A stretch of DNA of 64,000 nt from Atherinomorus stipes (GCA_023101725.1 JALJCO010010492.1:124001-188000); one strand, 5' to 3'. Numbered from the stretch's first letter, positions 48,601-51,968 are shown. The notes: generated by a model not told the origin, from the sequence alone. A program made the numbers and translations.

Positions 48601-49693
48601 TGAAAGAAATATTCTAGAAGGAAATATTCTGGAGGGATTATTCTGAAAAGAAATATTTTGGAAGGAAATATTCTGAAAAGAAATATTCTGAAAGAAATAT
48701 TCTAGAAGGAAATATTCTGGAGGGATTATTCTGAAAAGAAATATTTTGGGAGGAAATATTCTAAAAGGAAATCTTCTGAAAAGAAATATGGGGAATATTC
48801 TGGAATAAATTAAGCAGTTTTTTTACAGCATTCATTTAATCCTCAGTTGCTGAAACTGGAAATAAATTCCATTAAGATAATCTGGATTCTTCATAAGAGA
48901 AGTGTAATTAGCATCAGCATGTTCCAGTCTCTGTACCATATTAACCCTTAAACATCCAAACTGACACATCTGTACTGGTTTAGATGGACTGGGGTGACTT
49001 CAGGTCACCACCGCGACTTCTTCCGGAACAACGTTGGCAGCAGTTTAACATCCACCGTTCATTTTTCCTGCTTTACCTCCCAAACTTTCCTCCCAAGTTA
49101 CTAAATGTCACAAATGTTCTCTGTGGGTCTCTTTTTATTCTGATCGGGGGCTTTTGCTCTAAAGCTGCCTATTCATCCGAAGGGGGGGGGGGGGTGATTG
49201 AGAGGGACCCAAATTCCCAGGGGAAAGAAGGGTCTCTTTGGCCCAAGAGGGTGATTCTAATGGAAACCAGGCTTCCTTCCAGAAAGGAAGAGGAGGGGGT
49301 GGGGAGAAGAGCAAGGAGGTAATGAAAACCATCCATCCATCTCTTGTTACTGACAAGGGGGGGGGTAGAGAAAGAGGGTTTGAAGTTCTGGAAGCTTTCC
49401 CTGAAGTGCATCAAGCCGCCTGATGGGAGGGGCGGCTTGTGTTTGAGTGTTTCTGGTAATGAAACGTCCAAACCAACTTGGTATGCAACAGATTGTTTCC
49501 TGCAGCTCTGCAAACGTGGGCAGCAGCTCAAATAAGTTGCTTTTTTTAGCCATTTTGGTGCTGATTCTCTCTTTTATGTGCAGGTGAAGCTGGAGCGAGC
49601 AGTGGGGAGGACATCCAGCTGACCACCACCATCACCCACGTCGACGGTCCCACTGAGATCTACAAAATGACCGGCAAAGAAGCCCAGGAATAG
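1964..49693 (+). CDS. wls: wls, Wntless/GPR177 Wnt cargo receptor (3' nine exons, 378 codons)
   Basis: Wntless binds palmitoleoylated Wnt in the ER/Golgi, carries it to the plasma membrane and is recycled by retromer. Joining the nine exons listed separately gives one open frame of 1137 nt (377 residues plus stop), near-identical to vertebrate WLS; human WLS is 541 residues, so roughly 160 N-terminal residues are upstream. In order: end of the luminal domain ([16 protein letters not shown]), then seven membrane segments: [38 protein letters not shown], a third through [13 protein letters not shown], one through [18 protein letters not shown], one in [20 protein letters not shown], one in [18 protein letters not shown], and the last in [18 protein letters not shown]. 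The endocytosis motif YEGL and the C-terminal ER-retrieval motif KEAQE known from WLS are both kept. Codon frame is intact in all exons. Identification is secure. Confidence 0.97.
2223..2359 (+). CDS. wls: wls exon B (TM segment [19 protein letters not shown])
   Basis: 137 nt: [16 protein letters not shown] through SRPPVLLE plus two bases of a Lys codon completed by the next exon. Acceptor CCCCAG, donor GTAAGG at 2360. Human WLS has GIHQNGG where this has SIHQNGG. Bases 2310-2345 of this exon recur with one mismatch in the downstream intron at 3341-3376. Confidence 0.96.
2780..3169. mobile_element. hAT-type MITE with perfect 8-bp target duplication
   Basis: 390-bp element with ends TAGGGATCCACGATAAC and GTTATTGTGCATCCTA (inverted). 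It is flanked on both sides by ATTTTACT (2772-2779 and 3170-3177), an exact 8-bp target site duplication as hAT transposases make. No coding capacity; interior holds scattered TATCGG motifs. Confidence 0.9.
3341..3376 (+). other. 36-bp stray copy of wls exon B inside the minisatellite
   Basis: Matches exon positions 2310-2345 at 35 of 36 bases (A for C at 3350) and is in the same orientation. Flanks on both sides are minisatellite units. It is too short to act as an exon by itself and no splice sites frame it. Confidence 0.85.
3667..5442. mobile_element. TTAA-flanked DNA transposon, Kolobok/piggyBac-like, non-autonomous
   Basis: Ends are AGGTGCCATGACATGAAA and, inverted, AGGAGCCCTATCGTGAAA, each bordered by TTAA (3663-3666 and 5443-5446), the target site used by Kolobok and piggyBac elements. 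The interior holds a near-perfect tandem duplication of about 212 bp (about 4313-4525 and 4530-4742). The first copy has a 42-codon ORF at 4347-4475 ([20 protein letters not shown] and on); the second copy is frame-broken by two extra bases. No full transposase is present. Confidence 0.65.
5447..7340. other. wls intron, no gene; CA microsatellite
   Basis: No exon or recognised element apart from a (CA)n stretch at 6459-6478 and further CA runs to 6530. The small ORFs here have no recognisable similarity and unspecific codon content. Confidence 0.5.
7345..8585. mobile_element. GTTCACACG-family element, copy 1 (with insertions)
   Basis: Its two ends, about 7360-7500 (GATCAGAAGAGAAGACACAA and on) and 8440-8580 (TTCCACTTTGGAATGAG through GTGTGAACGGCCCCTAAAT), match the two ends of a second copy at 46795-47985. 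Between them lie other repeats, including a CAGGGTTTCC/GGTCCTTAAAGTC fragment at 7510-7620 and a block (7795-7930) related to 8655-8800. Confidence 0.6.
8586..9373. other. wls intron; repeat related to 7795-7930 and a CTCF-like motif
   Basis: The stretch 8655-8800 (TTAGCGACTTTTTTGC and similar) is a diverged copy of 7795-7930. At 8625-8640 the motif CCTGTAGGGGGCAG resembles the CTCF core with one mismatch. The rest is unassigned. Confidence 0.4.
9374..9631 (+). repeat. 260-bp block, second copy (first at 1656-1915)
   Basis: Direct repeat of 1656-1915. It keeps the same start (TTTCTGTTGTGTTTGTTTCA) and end (GGTTCAGCTTC). The copies lie in two different introns of wls, on either side of exons A and B. 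Confidence 0.8.
10263..10766. mobile_element. Tc1/mariner-type MITE, ~0.5 kb
   Basis: Inverted ends AGTCGTCCTCAGTTATTCAT and, at the right, ATGAATAATTTTTAGGACGACT-like sequence frame a non-coding interior. Related ends occur at 1609-1652 and 51155-51180, and an interior fragment at 30790-30870. Confidence 0.7.
10792..11508. mobile_element. possible piggyBac-type non-autonomous element
   Basis: Begins TTAACTCATTGACTGCCAG and ends with the inverted, imperfect partner GGCAGACTGTGAGTCAAGAG followed by TTATAA. TTAA at one end and a degraded TTAA at the other fit a piggyBac target. No transposase is present. Confidence 0.45.
11768..12341. mobile_element. GGAAGAGGATTAG-family element, copy A
   Basis: Left end GGAAGAGGATTAGTGCCACT and right end CAGTGGCCCTAATCC are inverted to each other and match copy B at 56156-57072. 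The interior near the left end has the palindromic AGTCAGAATTCTGACT; a T19 run lies at 12257-12275. Confidence 0.65.
12424..12947. mobile_element. hAT-type MITE, 524 bp
   Basis: Ends TAGGGTTGTAATGG and ATTGTAACATCCCTA are inverted repeats. Flanks are CTCTGGAG (12416-12423) and CTTTGGAG (12948-12955), a 7-of-8 target site duplication. Non-coding. Confidence 0.8.
13504..13937. mobile_element. GTTTCCACC inverted-repeat element
   Basis: Left end GCCACGTTTCCACCAGTGGG and right end GGGTGGAAACGGGGC are inverted to each other, with further pairing of GGTCGGGCTGGATCGG with CCGATCCGGCCCAGACC. Non-coding MITE of about 430 bp; related end sequence occurs at 985-1000. Confidence 0.65.
14051..15143 (-). 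mobile_element. Harbinger-like non-autonomous transposon next to a wls exon
   Basis: Long inverted ends: CAGGGCCCGGTTGTTCAATG at the left and, at the right, TTTGAACAACTGGGCCCTG, with GGTTAA-rich subterminal repeats. On the minus strand about 14980-14800 codes a short transposase-like N terminus ([20 protein letters not shown], then [13 protein letters not shown]), resembling the start of PIF/Harbinger transposases; the rest is missing. The right end lies only 38 bases before the acceptor of wls exon C. Confidence 0.65.
15182..15350 (+). CDS. wls: wls exon C (two membrane segments)
   Basis: 169 nt; the first base completes the split Lys codon, then [20 protein letters not shown] through [13 protein letters not shown] to FCGEHLM. 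Acceptor TTCTTCCTCAG, donor GTACCA at 15351. Human WLS has MM where this reads LM. The polypyrimidine tract (TTTTCTTCCTCAG) begins within 30 bases of the end of the preceding transposon. Confidence 0.96.
15351..17183. other. wls intron, repeat-rich, no gene
   Basis: About 15640-16430 looks like a dispersed fish repeat (GGATAAAGGGGCACTTTATT near its left side), but I could not pair clean ends. At 16310-16345 there is a short tandem GGCTTCTGGTCTGCC. At 16452-16540 lies a fragment of the GGGCTGTAACGGTATG hAT-like family. A19 run at 17041-17059. Confidence 0.4.
17184..17712. mobile_element. TACCGTATTTTCC-family MITE
   Basis: Ends ACCGTATTTTCCAGACTATA and, inverted, TATAGTCTGGAAAATATGGT match over about 20 bases. 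Interior motifs AAGTCGC and GCGACTTATAG are the usual signature of this widespread vertebrate MITE. Fragments of the same family lie at 19655-19705 and 24480-24585. Confidence 0.8.
17713..19010. other. wls intron, no gene
   Basis: 17745-17930 contains a G8 run, GGAGAGAGAGGAGAGAGAGG purine repeats and a CATGCCCCCGGACCCCCCT motif also present at 8058-8077, so it is a dispersed repeat. Beyond that I see no exon or element. Confidence 0.4.
19011..19601. mobile_element. ACACTCAAAAATAGAGGTAC element, copy 1
   Basis: Inverted ends ACACTCAAAAATAGAGGTAC and GTACCTCTGTTTTTGAGTGT frame about 590 bp rich in GGTAC and GTACC motifs. Copy 2 at 31412-31999 in the same orientation is highly similar over its full length. 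Non-coding; probably hAT-type. Confidence 0.85.
19602..20482. other. wls intron, no gene
   Basis: Apart from a fragment of the TACCGTATTTTCC MITE family at 19655-19705, nothing is recognised. Confidence 0.4.
20483..21841. mobile_element. CAGGGGTGCCCAA hAT-type element hosting a foldback insertion
   Basis: Left end CAGGGGTGCCCAAGTCCGG and right end GGACTTGGGCGCCCCTG are inverted partners, extended by CTCAAGAGCTACTAT and TAGTAGCTCTCAAG. The foldback element at 20684-21811 interrupts it close to the right end. Confidence 0.8.
20684..21811. mobile_element. foldback element with THAP-derived arms, copy 1
   Basis: Ends TAGGGGATTATCACGCTT and AAGCGTGATAATCCCCTA are perfect inverted repeats. Most of the element is palindromic: the plus strand at 20877-21119 and the minus strand at 21379-21582 both read nearly the same peptide ([20 protein letters not shown] is shared). 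This peptide resembles the stretch after a THAP zinc finger in P-element-like proteins. In this copy the zinc-finger part at 20745-20850 is decayed. Confidence 0.75.
21847..22574. mobile_element. PIF/Harbinger-type MITE with TTA duplication
   Basis: Ends GGCCCAATCTC and GAGATTGGGCC are exact inverted repeats flanked by TTA on both sides (21844-21846 and 22575-22577), the 3-bp target duplication of PIF/Harbinger. A related fragment is at 53213-53260. Non-coding. Confidence 0.75.
22700..23730. mobile_element. foldback element with THAP-derived arms, copy 2
   Basis: Ends TAGGGGATTATCTTGCTTCC and GAAAGCGTGATAATCCCCTA, with long internal inverted repeats. Three arm-like segments are seen: plus at 22880-23150, minus at 23160-23280 and minus at 23430-23700. 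It keeps a better THAP-like zinc finger than copy 1 (separate entry). Confidence 0.75.
22801..23316 (+). pseudogene. THAP-domain fragment of a P-like transposase in a foldback arm
   Basis: One frame stays open from 22801 to 23316. It begins with a THAP-like C2CH zinc finger: C-x4-C (CSVPLC, 22807-22824), then LSFHGFP, a Trp (KSWIKVIRR) and CSRRF. The last motif would be CSxHF in a working finger, so the zinc-binding His appears replaced by Arg. Downstream [12 protein letters not shown] is the usual linker after THAP domains. After that the frame runs into the inverted arm, so no catalytic domain follows. THAP domains bind DNA; here it is a relic. Confidence 0.55.
23731..24016. other. wls intron, no gene
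   Basis: Nothing recognised. Confidence 0.4.
24017..24446. mobile_element. CAGGGTTCC inverted-repeat MITE
   Basis: Ends CAGGGTTCCTGCAGGG and GTAGGAACCCTG are inverted. The interior repeats GTCTTAAA/CTTAAATTT, the hallmark of this common fish family; another fragment is at 7512-7620. Confidence 0.7.
24880..25205 (-). pseudogene. decayed coding fragment, probably transposon-derived
   Basis: On the minus strand one frame reads [20 protein letters not shown] near 25200 and [20 protein letters not shown] further on, with at least two in-frame stops. The composition looks protein-like (charged helices) rather than random. I cannot name the family; a Myb-like partner protein of a Harbinger element is one possibility. 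Confidence 0.3.
25321..25937. mobile_element. TGTCCCAAAT inverted-repeat MITE
   Basis: Left end TGTCCCAAATCTCCTACTTC and right end GAAGTAGGCGATTTGAGACA are inverted. TATACTC/GAGTATG motifs repeat inside. Non-coding. Confidence 0.75.
26008..27850. repeat. pair of ~190-bp inverted arms around nested insertions
   Basis: 26010-26205 and 27650-27850 are inverted copies (for example GGGGAGAACTCTCC against GGAGAGTTCTCCCC, and GGTCAGAAAGCTTTG against CAAAGCTTTCTGACC). They are probably ends of one DNA transposon. Between them are a LINE fragment (26786-27408) and other unassigned sequence. Confidence 0.65.
26786..27408 (-). mobile_element. 5'-truncated LINE, C-terminal reverse-transcriptase tail and poly(A)
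   Basis: The minus strand codes 118 residues (27052-27408), including HNTRSK-like [20 protein letters not shown] and [13 protein letters not shown], the conserved tail of fish non-LTR retrotransposon ORF2 proteins. It is followed by about 245 bp of 3' sequence and a T22 tract on the plus strand (26787-26808), which is the element poly(A) tail. The catalytic region is missing. Confidence 0.8.
27851..28440. other. wls intron, no gene
   Basis: Nothing recognised. Confidence 0.4.
28441..28664 (+). mobile_element. L2-like LINE 3' end
   Basis: Plus strand reads [11 protein letters not shown], the C-terminal motif of L2-type LINEs, then a 3' end with AAAGTGATCTTGAGTGTC and GAAAGGTGCTACCAGATAAA. 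No poly(A) but a TTCTTATT end. Severely 5'-truncated. Confidence 0.65.
28665..30050. mobile_element. CAGGGTTCTCATGC MITE swollen by an internal minisatellite
   Basis: Left end CAGGGTTCTCATGCATGCTG and subterminal CTGGAAAATTA pair with GTCATGGAAAATAAC and the right end GACTGGAAACCCTG. The 1.1-kb minisatellite fills the middle. Confidence 0.55.
28786..29895 (+). repeat. 11-bp minisatellite, about 100 units
   Basis: Units CTGCTTCGTGG, CTGCTTGGTGG and CTGCTTCGTCT alternate irregularly, all 11 bp, with more variants (CCTCTTTGCTT) after 29480. No unit contains a stop codon on either strand. Because 11 is not a multiple of 3, each frame cycles through the same 11-residue peptide, so long ORFs appear (438 codons plus, 377 codons minus). 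They are not genes: no start context, no family, and the frames are equivalent. Confidence 0.92.
30051..30501. other. wls intron, no gene
   Basis: Ordinary intron ahead of exon D; acceptor tract TTTTTCTCTTCCAG at 30488-30501. Confidence 0.5.
30502..30599 (+). CDS. wls: wls exon D
   Basis: 98 nt, phase 0 to phase 2: [32 protein letters not shown] and two bases of Arg. Donor GTGGGA at 30600. The stretch FSVYWKQ differs from the human HIAGYWKQ but the flanking residues agree. Confidence 0.95.
30600..31411. other. wls intron, fragment of Tc1-type MITE
   Basis: 30790-30870 matches the interior of the MITE at 10263-10766 (ATCAACTGTCAGTTAAATAA and on). The rest is unassigned. Confidence 0.45.
31412..31999. 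mobile_element. ACACTCAAAAATAGAGGTAC element, copy 2
   Basis: Full-length partner of 19011-19601, same orientation, with small indels. The left end is altered (GCACAAACTCAAAAATAGAG); the right end TACCTCTACTTTTGAGTGTG is good. Confidence 0.85.
32000..32920. other. wls intron, no gene
   Basis: 32806-32850 has the motif GGCTCCAGACTGCCACAAGG seen at ends of dispersed fish repeats. No exon is recognised. Confidence 0.4.
32921..33206 (+). mobile_element. L2-like LINE 3' end with TTA microsatellite tail
   Basis: Decayed C terminus ([13 protein letters not shown] in one frame), then GCTTTGATAAGGCGTCTGTC and an (ATT)n tail at 33167-33206. Short 5'-truncated copy. Confidence 0.6.
33654..33717 (+). 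CDS. wls: wls exon E
   Basis: 64 nt: completes Arg, then [21 protein letters not shown]. Acceptor TTTCTCTCACAG. The donor is GTATCCTTT, a U12-type 5' splice site (see next entry). Human has WTTDIGTELA here. Confidence 0.95.
33718..33726 (+). promoter_or_regulatory. U12-type 5' splice site (GTATCCTTT)
   Basis: Matches the minor-spliceosome donor consensus RTATCCTTT at every position. It follows the codon for Ala in TELA and is paired with a U12 branch site at 43524-43532. Confidence 0.9.
33727..34360. other. wls U12 intron, 5' part
   Basis: No gene. G-rich GTGGGGGTGGGG run at 33755-33776; dispersed-repeat-like GGTGGCCGGGGGGGCCGCAG at 34152-34171. Confidence 0.4.
34361..34595. mobile_element. 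ACTGCAAAAA-family MITE fragment
   Basis: Starts CACTGCAAAAACTCAAATCT and carries TAGTCAAAATATCTTATC and AATAAGACAAAATTACCT, typical of a common fish MITE. The right end is not intact. Confidence 0.55.
35156..35784 (-). repeat. BEL/Pao 3' LTR
   Basis: 629 bp. Read on the minus strand it begins TGTTGGAGCC. Contains a minus-strand AATAAA (plus TTTATT at 35292-35297). Differs from the other LTR almost only in homopolymer length. Confidence 0.95.
36020..36511 (-). pseudogene. BEL/Pao integrase C-terminal part, out of frame with the rest
   Basis: 163 codons in a frame different from the upstream pol frame. It contains the end of the integrase core ([20 protein letters not shown], the region after the third catalytic residue) and the C-terminal domain with [30 protein letters not shown] and LVRQVQVRT, all usual for BEL/Pao. 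The frame change from the upstream ORF lies at a five-base T run (plus strand 36623-36627). Described as broken; not restored here. Confidence 0.9.
36472..39546 (-). CDS. BEL/Pao reverse transcriptase, RNase H and integrase (frame open at both ends)
   Basis: 1024 codons. Reverse transcriptase: FMADIEGMF with the first Asp at residue 227 and the active-site box YVDD at 306-309. RNase H: FADAS (Asp 488) and FWTD (560-562). Integrase: zinc-binding H811, H816, C846, C849, then core Asp 882 (GVDFFGPF) and Asp 944 (RSDNGTN); the third acidic residue lies past the frame break. The last about 50 residues are off-frame translation after that break, so the true product would end differently. The start Met follows a second frame change from the protease frame. 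The enzyme copies element RNA to DNA and inserts it. Confidence 0.93.
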   Translation of the reverse strand: MESYKQQKDGPYAVKTALGWTVNGPFRKTSVSKTGKQIVMACRISVVKLDEIMEQHIKQDFPERRHEERLEMSQEDRMFMERVSKSIKLVNGHYSVGLPLRKGDTEFPNNRGVAEQRTLNLKKKFAKNSKFYEEYKSFMVDILDKGFAVKLTPEDKVKTSQSKKIWYIAHHGVYHPKKHKLRVVFDCGASYQGTCLNDHLLQGPDLTNSLVGVLTRFRQKPVAFMADIEGMFHQVRVPEEDSDLLRFLWWPDGDWSKELEEYKMVVHIFGATSSPSCANFALRQCATDNLAKFNSETISTVLRNFYVDDCLKSVESEDEALTLAANLSALCARGGFRLNKWISNSKALILSIAEEDRAKEVRDLDFDQDILPVERALGVQWCIETDSFKFKIQLQDKPLTQRGILSMVSSIYDPLGMLAPVILPAKQILQELCRLKLGWDDMIPESLHQKWYAWLKNMSLLEDYKVKRCLKPDGLGQLDSAQLHHFADASESGYGTVSYLRMSNKHQQVHCAFVIGKARVAPLRPMTIPRLELTAATVAIRMDRMLQEELEVPLVPSVFWTDSTSVLKYIRNETSRFNTFVANRVATIRSASNVSQWRYVNSGLNSADCASRGVSVPSFLKSATWISGPEFLQLPESDWPKTPDSDLTLTSDDPEVKVLVSNVAVVEESENTVQRMFSWYSDWYRLKRAVAWILHVKTMLKVAIAKKKDIPGNKKDNQVKQALSVQDLQEAEVAIILFLQETNFTEEMTALRKGNAVKTSSHLCKLSPILQDGLMRVGGRLSKSAMPTESKHPVILPKNHHVTQLIIRPIHENVGHSGRSHTLSRLRQKFWVPGAISAIRKMISKCVICKRMSAVKGEQFMADLPKERVVPDEPPFTNVGVDFFGPFNVKRGRSTVKRYGVIFTCLNIRAVHIEIAHNLNTDSCINAIRRFVSRRGPVKIMRSDNGTNLVRAESELREAVQALDNSLIQTAALKKAFLGCLTHLQDHTMEESGRDRFGLSDVFSMLSCTSKRWMTKDSPPYFVR
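39480..40082 (-). CDS. BEL/Pao aspartic protease region
   Basis: 200 codons, in a third frame. The catalytic motif reads FLDPGST (Asp near residue 68), the form usual in vertebrate BEL/Pao proteases. The frame overlaps the end of gag and the start of the polymerase frame, with frame changes at a G5 run (40089-40093) and a T5 run (39523-39527). The final about 20 residues are off-frame. It would cleave the polyprotein. Confidence 0.88.
   Translation of the reverse strand: MHITNSEGITTPKDKEKSIISGLLEIKNKEHGSCDTGAGVSESVLAIIPVKVKNKRNNKTIITYAFLDPGSTDCFCTKALLRQLQLTGRTTDILLRTMNKEQVLKTATVTDLEICSLDSNEYIGLPDTYMQTEIPVKKENIPTEKDLEQWPYLKEVRLPQIDADIGLLIGSNVPKALEPWKVISSKKMGHMPSKLHWVGP
40021..42183 (-). CDS. 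BEL/Pao Gag with zinc knuckle
   Basis: 720 codons. The N-terminal half is charged and coiled-coil-like (Glu/Lys/Gln-rich, about residues 205-255). The DUF1759-type capsid region runs about residues 395-560 ([20 protein letters not shown], then [16 protein letters not shown] and [14 protein letters not shown]). A CCHC zinc knuckle [14 protein letters not shown] is at 671-684, followed by a second Cys/His cluster ([11 protein letters not shown]). The last about 20 residues arise after the G5-run frame change. Gag packages the element RNA. Confidence 0.92.
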   Translation of the reverse strand: MEMDEDVAAASPSETQTVEGGVEPRTGMENENSVEPEKEKRVIKLTAKGLELFLANTQKSRNSKCKQTKMLMETMKELMQSDENASKIRGLLEEMNRLCDEACDCQISLKDFLPENEFEKQNQWLKQKVDKCTAFGQDVQTWLSKIRQNVGNGHQLSALSIVGDDKQLSVVNSDDVGPDDSISNAPRSKAKSKSHVSSTSTAYARLKAEAERAAIMERVAALAKKHELEAQQEQLKKRQEQLELETELAAAMAKINVLEAMGSKQGSEVSDGKDGMNSYFKKTVRTPPAHENLPEQVQQPQVVRPKTTQGPLRAHSTQHSLPDRRAPDMQYLRRQDMQLHRNPVVRQHTPAIIERPDSVPRQENNNVLNLSEIMEKQNKITEALVKQQNMSSLPSLTIPVFRGDPLEYQFFMRAFEHGIEERTDNPKDRLHFLEQFTTGQPQELVRSCQYMPSSRGYVEAKRLLKKHFGDDYTVATAYLDRAFSWPAIKVEDAEALKRFSLFLNSCLNAMNTVDYLEELDHPANMKAIISKLPFKLKEKWRLKAWELQDQGGRRARFAELVQFVDKQAQIASHPVFGSLKDITPTIRGSSSVQQLPRPGRESRSKSGFVTSVTPVTAPTAGGIISPGPAASKGPSKLCLFCNGFHKLNSCSQLNNKTHKEKLDFLKKKGVCFGCLEFGHMSKGCSQRLTCQVCSLKHPHHFAYHQQRGNNHPQRQRKVYY
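42184..42495 (-). other. BEL/Pao leader between 5' LTR and gag
   Basis: About 310 bases of untranslated leader. No clear tRNA-complementary primer site was found directly next to the LTR. Confidence 0.6.
42496..43127 (-). repeat. BEL/Pao 5' LTR
   Basis: 632 bp, boundary on the minus strand TGTTGGAGCC to CGTCTTTA. Together with 35156-35784 it shows very recent insertion. Confidence 0.95.
43524..43532 (+). promoter_or_regulatory. U12-type branch site (TTCCTTGAC)
   Basis: Fits the U12 branch consensus TTCCTTRAY exactly. The branch A (43531) lies 15 bases before the terminal AG of the intron (43545-43546), inside the normal range for minor-spliceosome introns. Confidence 0.9.
43547..43690 (+). 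CDS. wls: wls exon F
   Basis: 48 codons, phase 0 both ends: [48 protein letters not shown]. The membrane helix is followed by the cytosolic loop; the last two residues are the YE of the YEGL endocytosis motif, completed by the next exon. Donor GTGTGT. Confidence 0.96.
43691..44064. other. wls intron, no gene
   Basis: Nothing recognised before the Tc1 element. Confidence 0.45.
44067..45271 (-). mobile_element. Tc1-like transposon, inactive
   Basis: 1.2 kb with inverted ends CACTATATTACCAAAAGTAT and ATACTTTTGGCAATATAGTA, flanked by TA on both sides (44065-44066 and 45272-45273), the mariner/Tc1 target. The transposase on the minus strand is broken (separate entry). Confidence 0.9.
44271..45195 (-). 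pseudogene. Tc1 transposase relic
   Basis: The minus strand keeps [30 protein letters not shown] (second catalytic Asp) and [20 protein letters not shown] (third acidic residue), in at least two frames, so frameshifts separate them. Upstream, [20 protein letters not shown] and [20 protein letters not shown] come from the first half. A dead copy. Confidence 0.85.
45415..45730 (+). mobile_element. TATCGGCC-family repeat with TA microsatellite
   Basis: Same family as 61590-62075 and (inverted) 10100-11640. Contains a (TA)n/(GT)n-like stretch at 45597-45657. Ends near CGGCTGGCTGATGTATCGGT. Confidence 0.65.
45731..46047. other. wls intron, possible LINE tail
   Basis: A long T-rich tract (about 45828-45870, then CAAATCTTTTTTAATG) resembles the poly(A) end of an antisense LINE like the one at 26786. 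45905-45966 repeats GACCTGAACCCA. Confidence 0.4.
46048..46131 (+). CDS. wls: wls exon G
   Basis: 28 codons, phase 0: [28 protein letters not shown]. Its first two residues complete the YEGL motif. Acceptor TTTGTAG, donor GTGAGT. The short intron after it is 185 bases. Confidence 0.96.
46317..46485 (+). CDS. wls: wls exon H
   Basis: 169 nt, phase 0 to phase 1: [56 protein letters not shown] plus one base of Gly. Holds the last membrane helix. Donor GTAGCT at 46486. Confidence 0.96.
46590..46725 (+). mobile_element. Rex3/RTE-like LINE 3' end with GATG tail
   Basis: TTTCTCTGCTAAGGCAGCTG, CCCCCCGACATAACCCTGGA and a (GATG)n-like tail (GGGATGGATGGATGGATAG) are the typical 3' end of fish Rex3 elements. 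Only about 130 bp remain. Confidence 0.6.
46795..47985. mobile_element. GTTCACACG-family element, copy 2, with nested Harbinger MITE
   Basis: Left part 46795-46960 and right part 47840-47985 match the ends of 7345-8585. Left end CGTTCACACGGTGACGATCA; right end CGTGTGAACGGCCCCTAAG. The Harbinger MITE 47095-47669 sits within. Confidence 0.65.
47095..47669. mobile_element. PIF/Harbinger MITE with TTA duplication
   Basis: Ends GGCCTGGGATATACTTGCTG and CAGCAAGTATATCCCAGGCC are perfect 20-bp inverted repeats, flanked by TTA (47092-47094 and 47670-47672). Interior GC-rich, non-coding. Confidence 0.88.
48005..48800 (+). repeat. AT-rich minisatellite (GAAATATTCTGGAAG type)
   Basis: Irregular tandem array of about 12-15-bp units (AAATATTCTGGAAGG, AAATATTTTGGAAGG) alternating with GGGATTATTCTGAAAAG. 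A higher-order unit of roughly 45 bp recurs several times. Confidence 0.88.
48801..49583. other. wls last intron, no gene
   Basis: G11 run near 49182-49192 and G9 near 49360; purine-rich. No exon for the alternative mammalian WLS C terminus was found here or in 46486-46590. Confidence 0.45.
49584..49693 (+). CDS. wls: wls last coding exon
   Basis: 110 nt: completes Gly, then [35 protein letters not shown] and stop TAG (49691-49693). Acceptor TTTTATGTGCAG. The tail matches the main WLS isoform and keeps KEAQE, the reported ER-retrieval signal. Confidence 0.96.
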
Positions 49694-50445
49694 ATCGGAG
49701 CCGAGACTACGTGGATGTCTGTGTAACAAAACGGGCTTTTCTCTTAACACCCCTGTTCCTATAAACTGCATATACAGTCCACCTTGCATGCAACGACCGG
49801 CCCCTTTGTTGCTGCATTCTTTCAAGCACCAAACCCTGAGCTTGTTTACACGGCGTCCTCGTTCCAAAGTCCCGATTGTAGCTGCAAAAAGCAGAATATC
49901 AACACTCCTATCAGTCCTTTTTATTTCATGTTGGAGTTTCTTGTCGCATTTCATACTGTATATAAACTATGCTGTTTGTAAATGTTGCACAACGCCTTTT
50001 ACACCGAGTCAGTACTGAAAAGCTGCTTTATTACAGAGAGTTAAGTGCAAGGACAAGCGCTTGGTGAAGTCGCATGTAGCAGCTGGAGATGGGCAGCGAG
50101 ATGTCCGATTGTCCTGCTTTTATTATCCGTTCTAGTTGTATTCAAGGCCTCACAACCCAACAAAAAAAACAAAATGTAAATGGTGTGAAGTCCTGCTGTC
50201 ATGTAGTCTTTCAAGTATGTATTTTATGGTATCACTGGGGGAAATGTACAGACCACGTAGCCACTTTCATACTGTCCGTTTATCATGTTACAATGTAGAT
50301 ATCTATTTTTTATAAGTTCCCTTTTTTCAGCTTCATAAAATGTATGCATCGGGCTATAAATGTTTTCAAGTTGACTGTAGCTTATCACACTTTTTAGTTT
50401 ATTTGCTTTATATCCTAATTTAAATAAAAAAAACTTTTGCTTAAT
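49694..50445 (+). other. wls: wls 3' UTR
   Basis: About 750 bases from the stop codon to shortly after AATAAA at 50423-50428. No open frame of note. Confidence 0.75.
50423..50428 (+). terminator. wls polyadenylation signal AATAAA
   Basis: Canonical hexamer in TTTAAATAAAAAAAAC, followed within 30 bases by T-rich and TTTGTCTTTTTTTTTC downstream element. Position and context fit the transcript end. Confidence 0.7.
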
Positions 50446-51765
50446 TTGTCTTTTTTTTTCATTTATTTGGGATATTTGTGTTAAATTCACCTTCTAGATG
50501 AAACATCCAAGTATAAAGGTTATTTAATCTCCTTTTGAGTTTGATGAAGATGGTTAAAACTTTCTAACAAGCTTTTTTAGATGGATGAAAGCCAGGATGT
50601 GCTGTTGTTCAGCAGGGAGGGGGCGCCCCCTGCAGGCCGCAAGCAGAACCGCAGTCCTGCTTTCACTTTTCTCACATCTGTCAAGCTGTTCGCAGAGAGG
50701 ACGACGCCGGAAGCTGCTTTCTAGGAGGTGATAAACTTCTTTAGGAGGCGTTAATGTAGTATTATATAGCGCATATTTTCATTTGGTGTGTCTGCTGTTT
50801 TATTTGGTTGGAGATTTCTAAAAGCTGCAGATAGTTGGCTTCTTTTTTATGCATGAGTTTTACAAAATAAGTCTGTTCACTTGACCTGAAAAAACTTTTT
50901 GTTTTAATTGATAGAGGAACCCCCCCCCCCCCCCAAAAAAAGAACTGGAACTAATGAGAAATTACTGAAAAAGGCTTTTTCTTCACTAGTTATCTGAGCT
51001 GCGTAAACAAACCTGAATTAATGTTCTTCAATTCAGTTTTTATTAAAATGATTTCTCAGGTTTTTCTGCATTAAAGGAACAGTACACACAAAGAATGATG
51101 GTCCTTCATTTTCTACTCACCCTCATGGTGATCAAGACTCTGGATTCTTTAATTTTAGGGTTTGAATAATTTTGAGGACGACTATACATATTTTGTCAGA
51201 TGAAAGAAACAGGCCAGGTTCAGTGTTTTACTGAGGTTGGTGAACTAAAAAGTCTGTAAACGTGTGAATGCATTATTTTACTAGTAAGAAATATTGGTGA
51301 GCGACTAGCAGTGAGTTCATGAGCTGGTCAGGAACTCGCAGTAGCAACATCAACTACTTTATTTGGCATTATTTTTGTCATTATTTTAATTATTTAAATT
51401 TAAAGTTGCTCAAATATTCCACCTTTTGCTACGTTTATCTTAACTAGTTTGGCTGCTGCCAAGTTTATTAATAATACTTGTGCCCCCCCCCACTTTTGAA
51501 ATCAAAATTTCATCAAAAAGCCTGATGTTGATGAATTGATGAATTGTGTGGTGATGGAGAAAGCAGAGAGCTGTCAATCACGCAGCCAGATGGCTGATTT
51601 CAGTGACAGGAATGTCAATCATTCTCGGAGGCGGGACTTTAACGCAGGTCCACGTTTGCCAGAGTAAATTTCCAAATAACACAACTCTGAGTAAGTTAAT
51701 CCTGAGATGAGGGAAAGTCAGTCACCTGCTCCTGAGAGGACAATCTGAAACGAGTCCGTCATCAT
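50446..51765. other. intergenic; CTCF-like site and repeat scraps
   Basis: The minus strand at 50622-50637 reads GCCTGCAGGGGGCGCC, a CTCF-core-like motif. 51070-51140 is a fragment of the AAAGGAACAGTACAC fish repeat, 51155-51180 a Tc1-type MITE end. C16-like run at 50920-50934. Confidence 0.4.
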
Positions 51766-51968
51766 TAGGGCTGGGGAAAAAAAAATCGATACACTGAAAT
51801 ATCGCGATATTTTCTTATGCTGATATATCGATATGTAAAAATGTGGTATCGATCTATTTTACTGATGAAATCTCGCAAGATTTCGTTGTTCAGTCAAGAA
51901 ATGTTGCGGGTTTTTGTGAAATCTCGCGAGATTTCACGTTATCTTACGAAATCTCACAAGATCTTAGG
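51766..51968. mobile_element. TCTCGCGAGA MITE, left half (copy 1)
   Basis: Starts TAGGGCTGGGGAAAAA, then ATCGATACACTGAAATATCG and CGATATTTTC. Has an exact TCTCGCGAGA at 51922-51931 and near-matches beside it. Cut off near 51968 by a different repeat. Confidence 0.75.

Noticed and set aside
46486..49583. Exon for the alternative WLS C terminus (CALFVSELYQE type)
   Set aside because: Not seen in any frame between exon H and the last exon.
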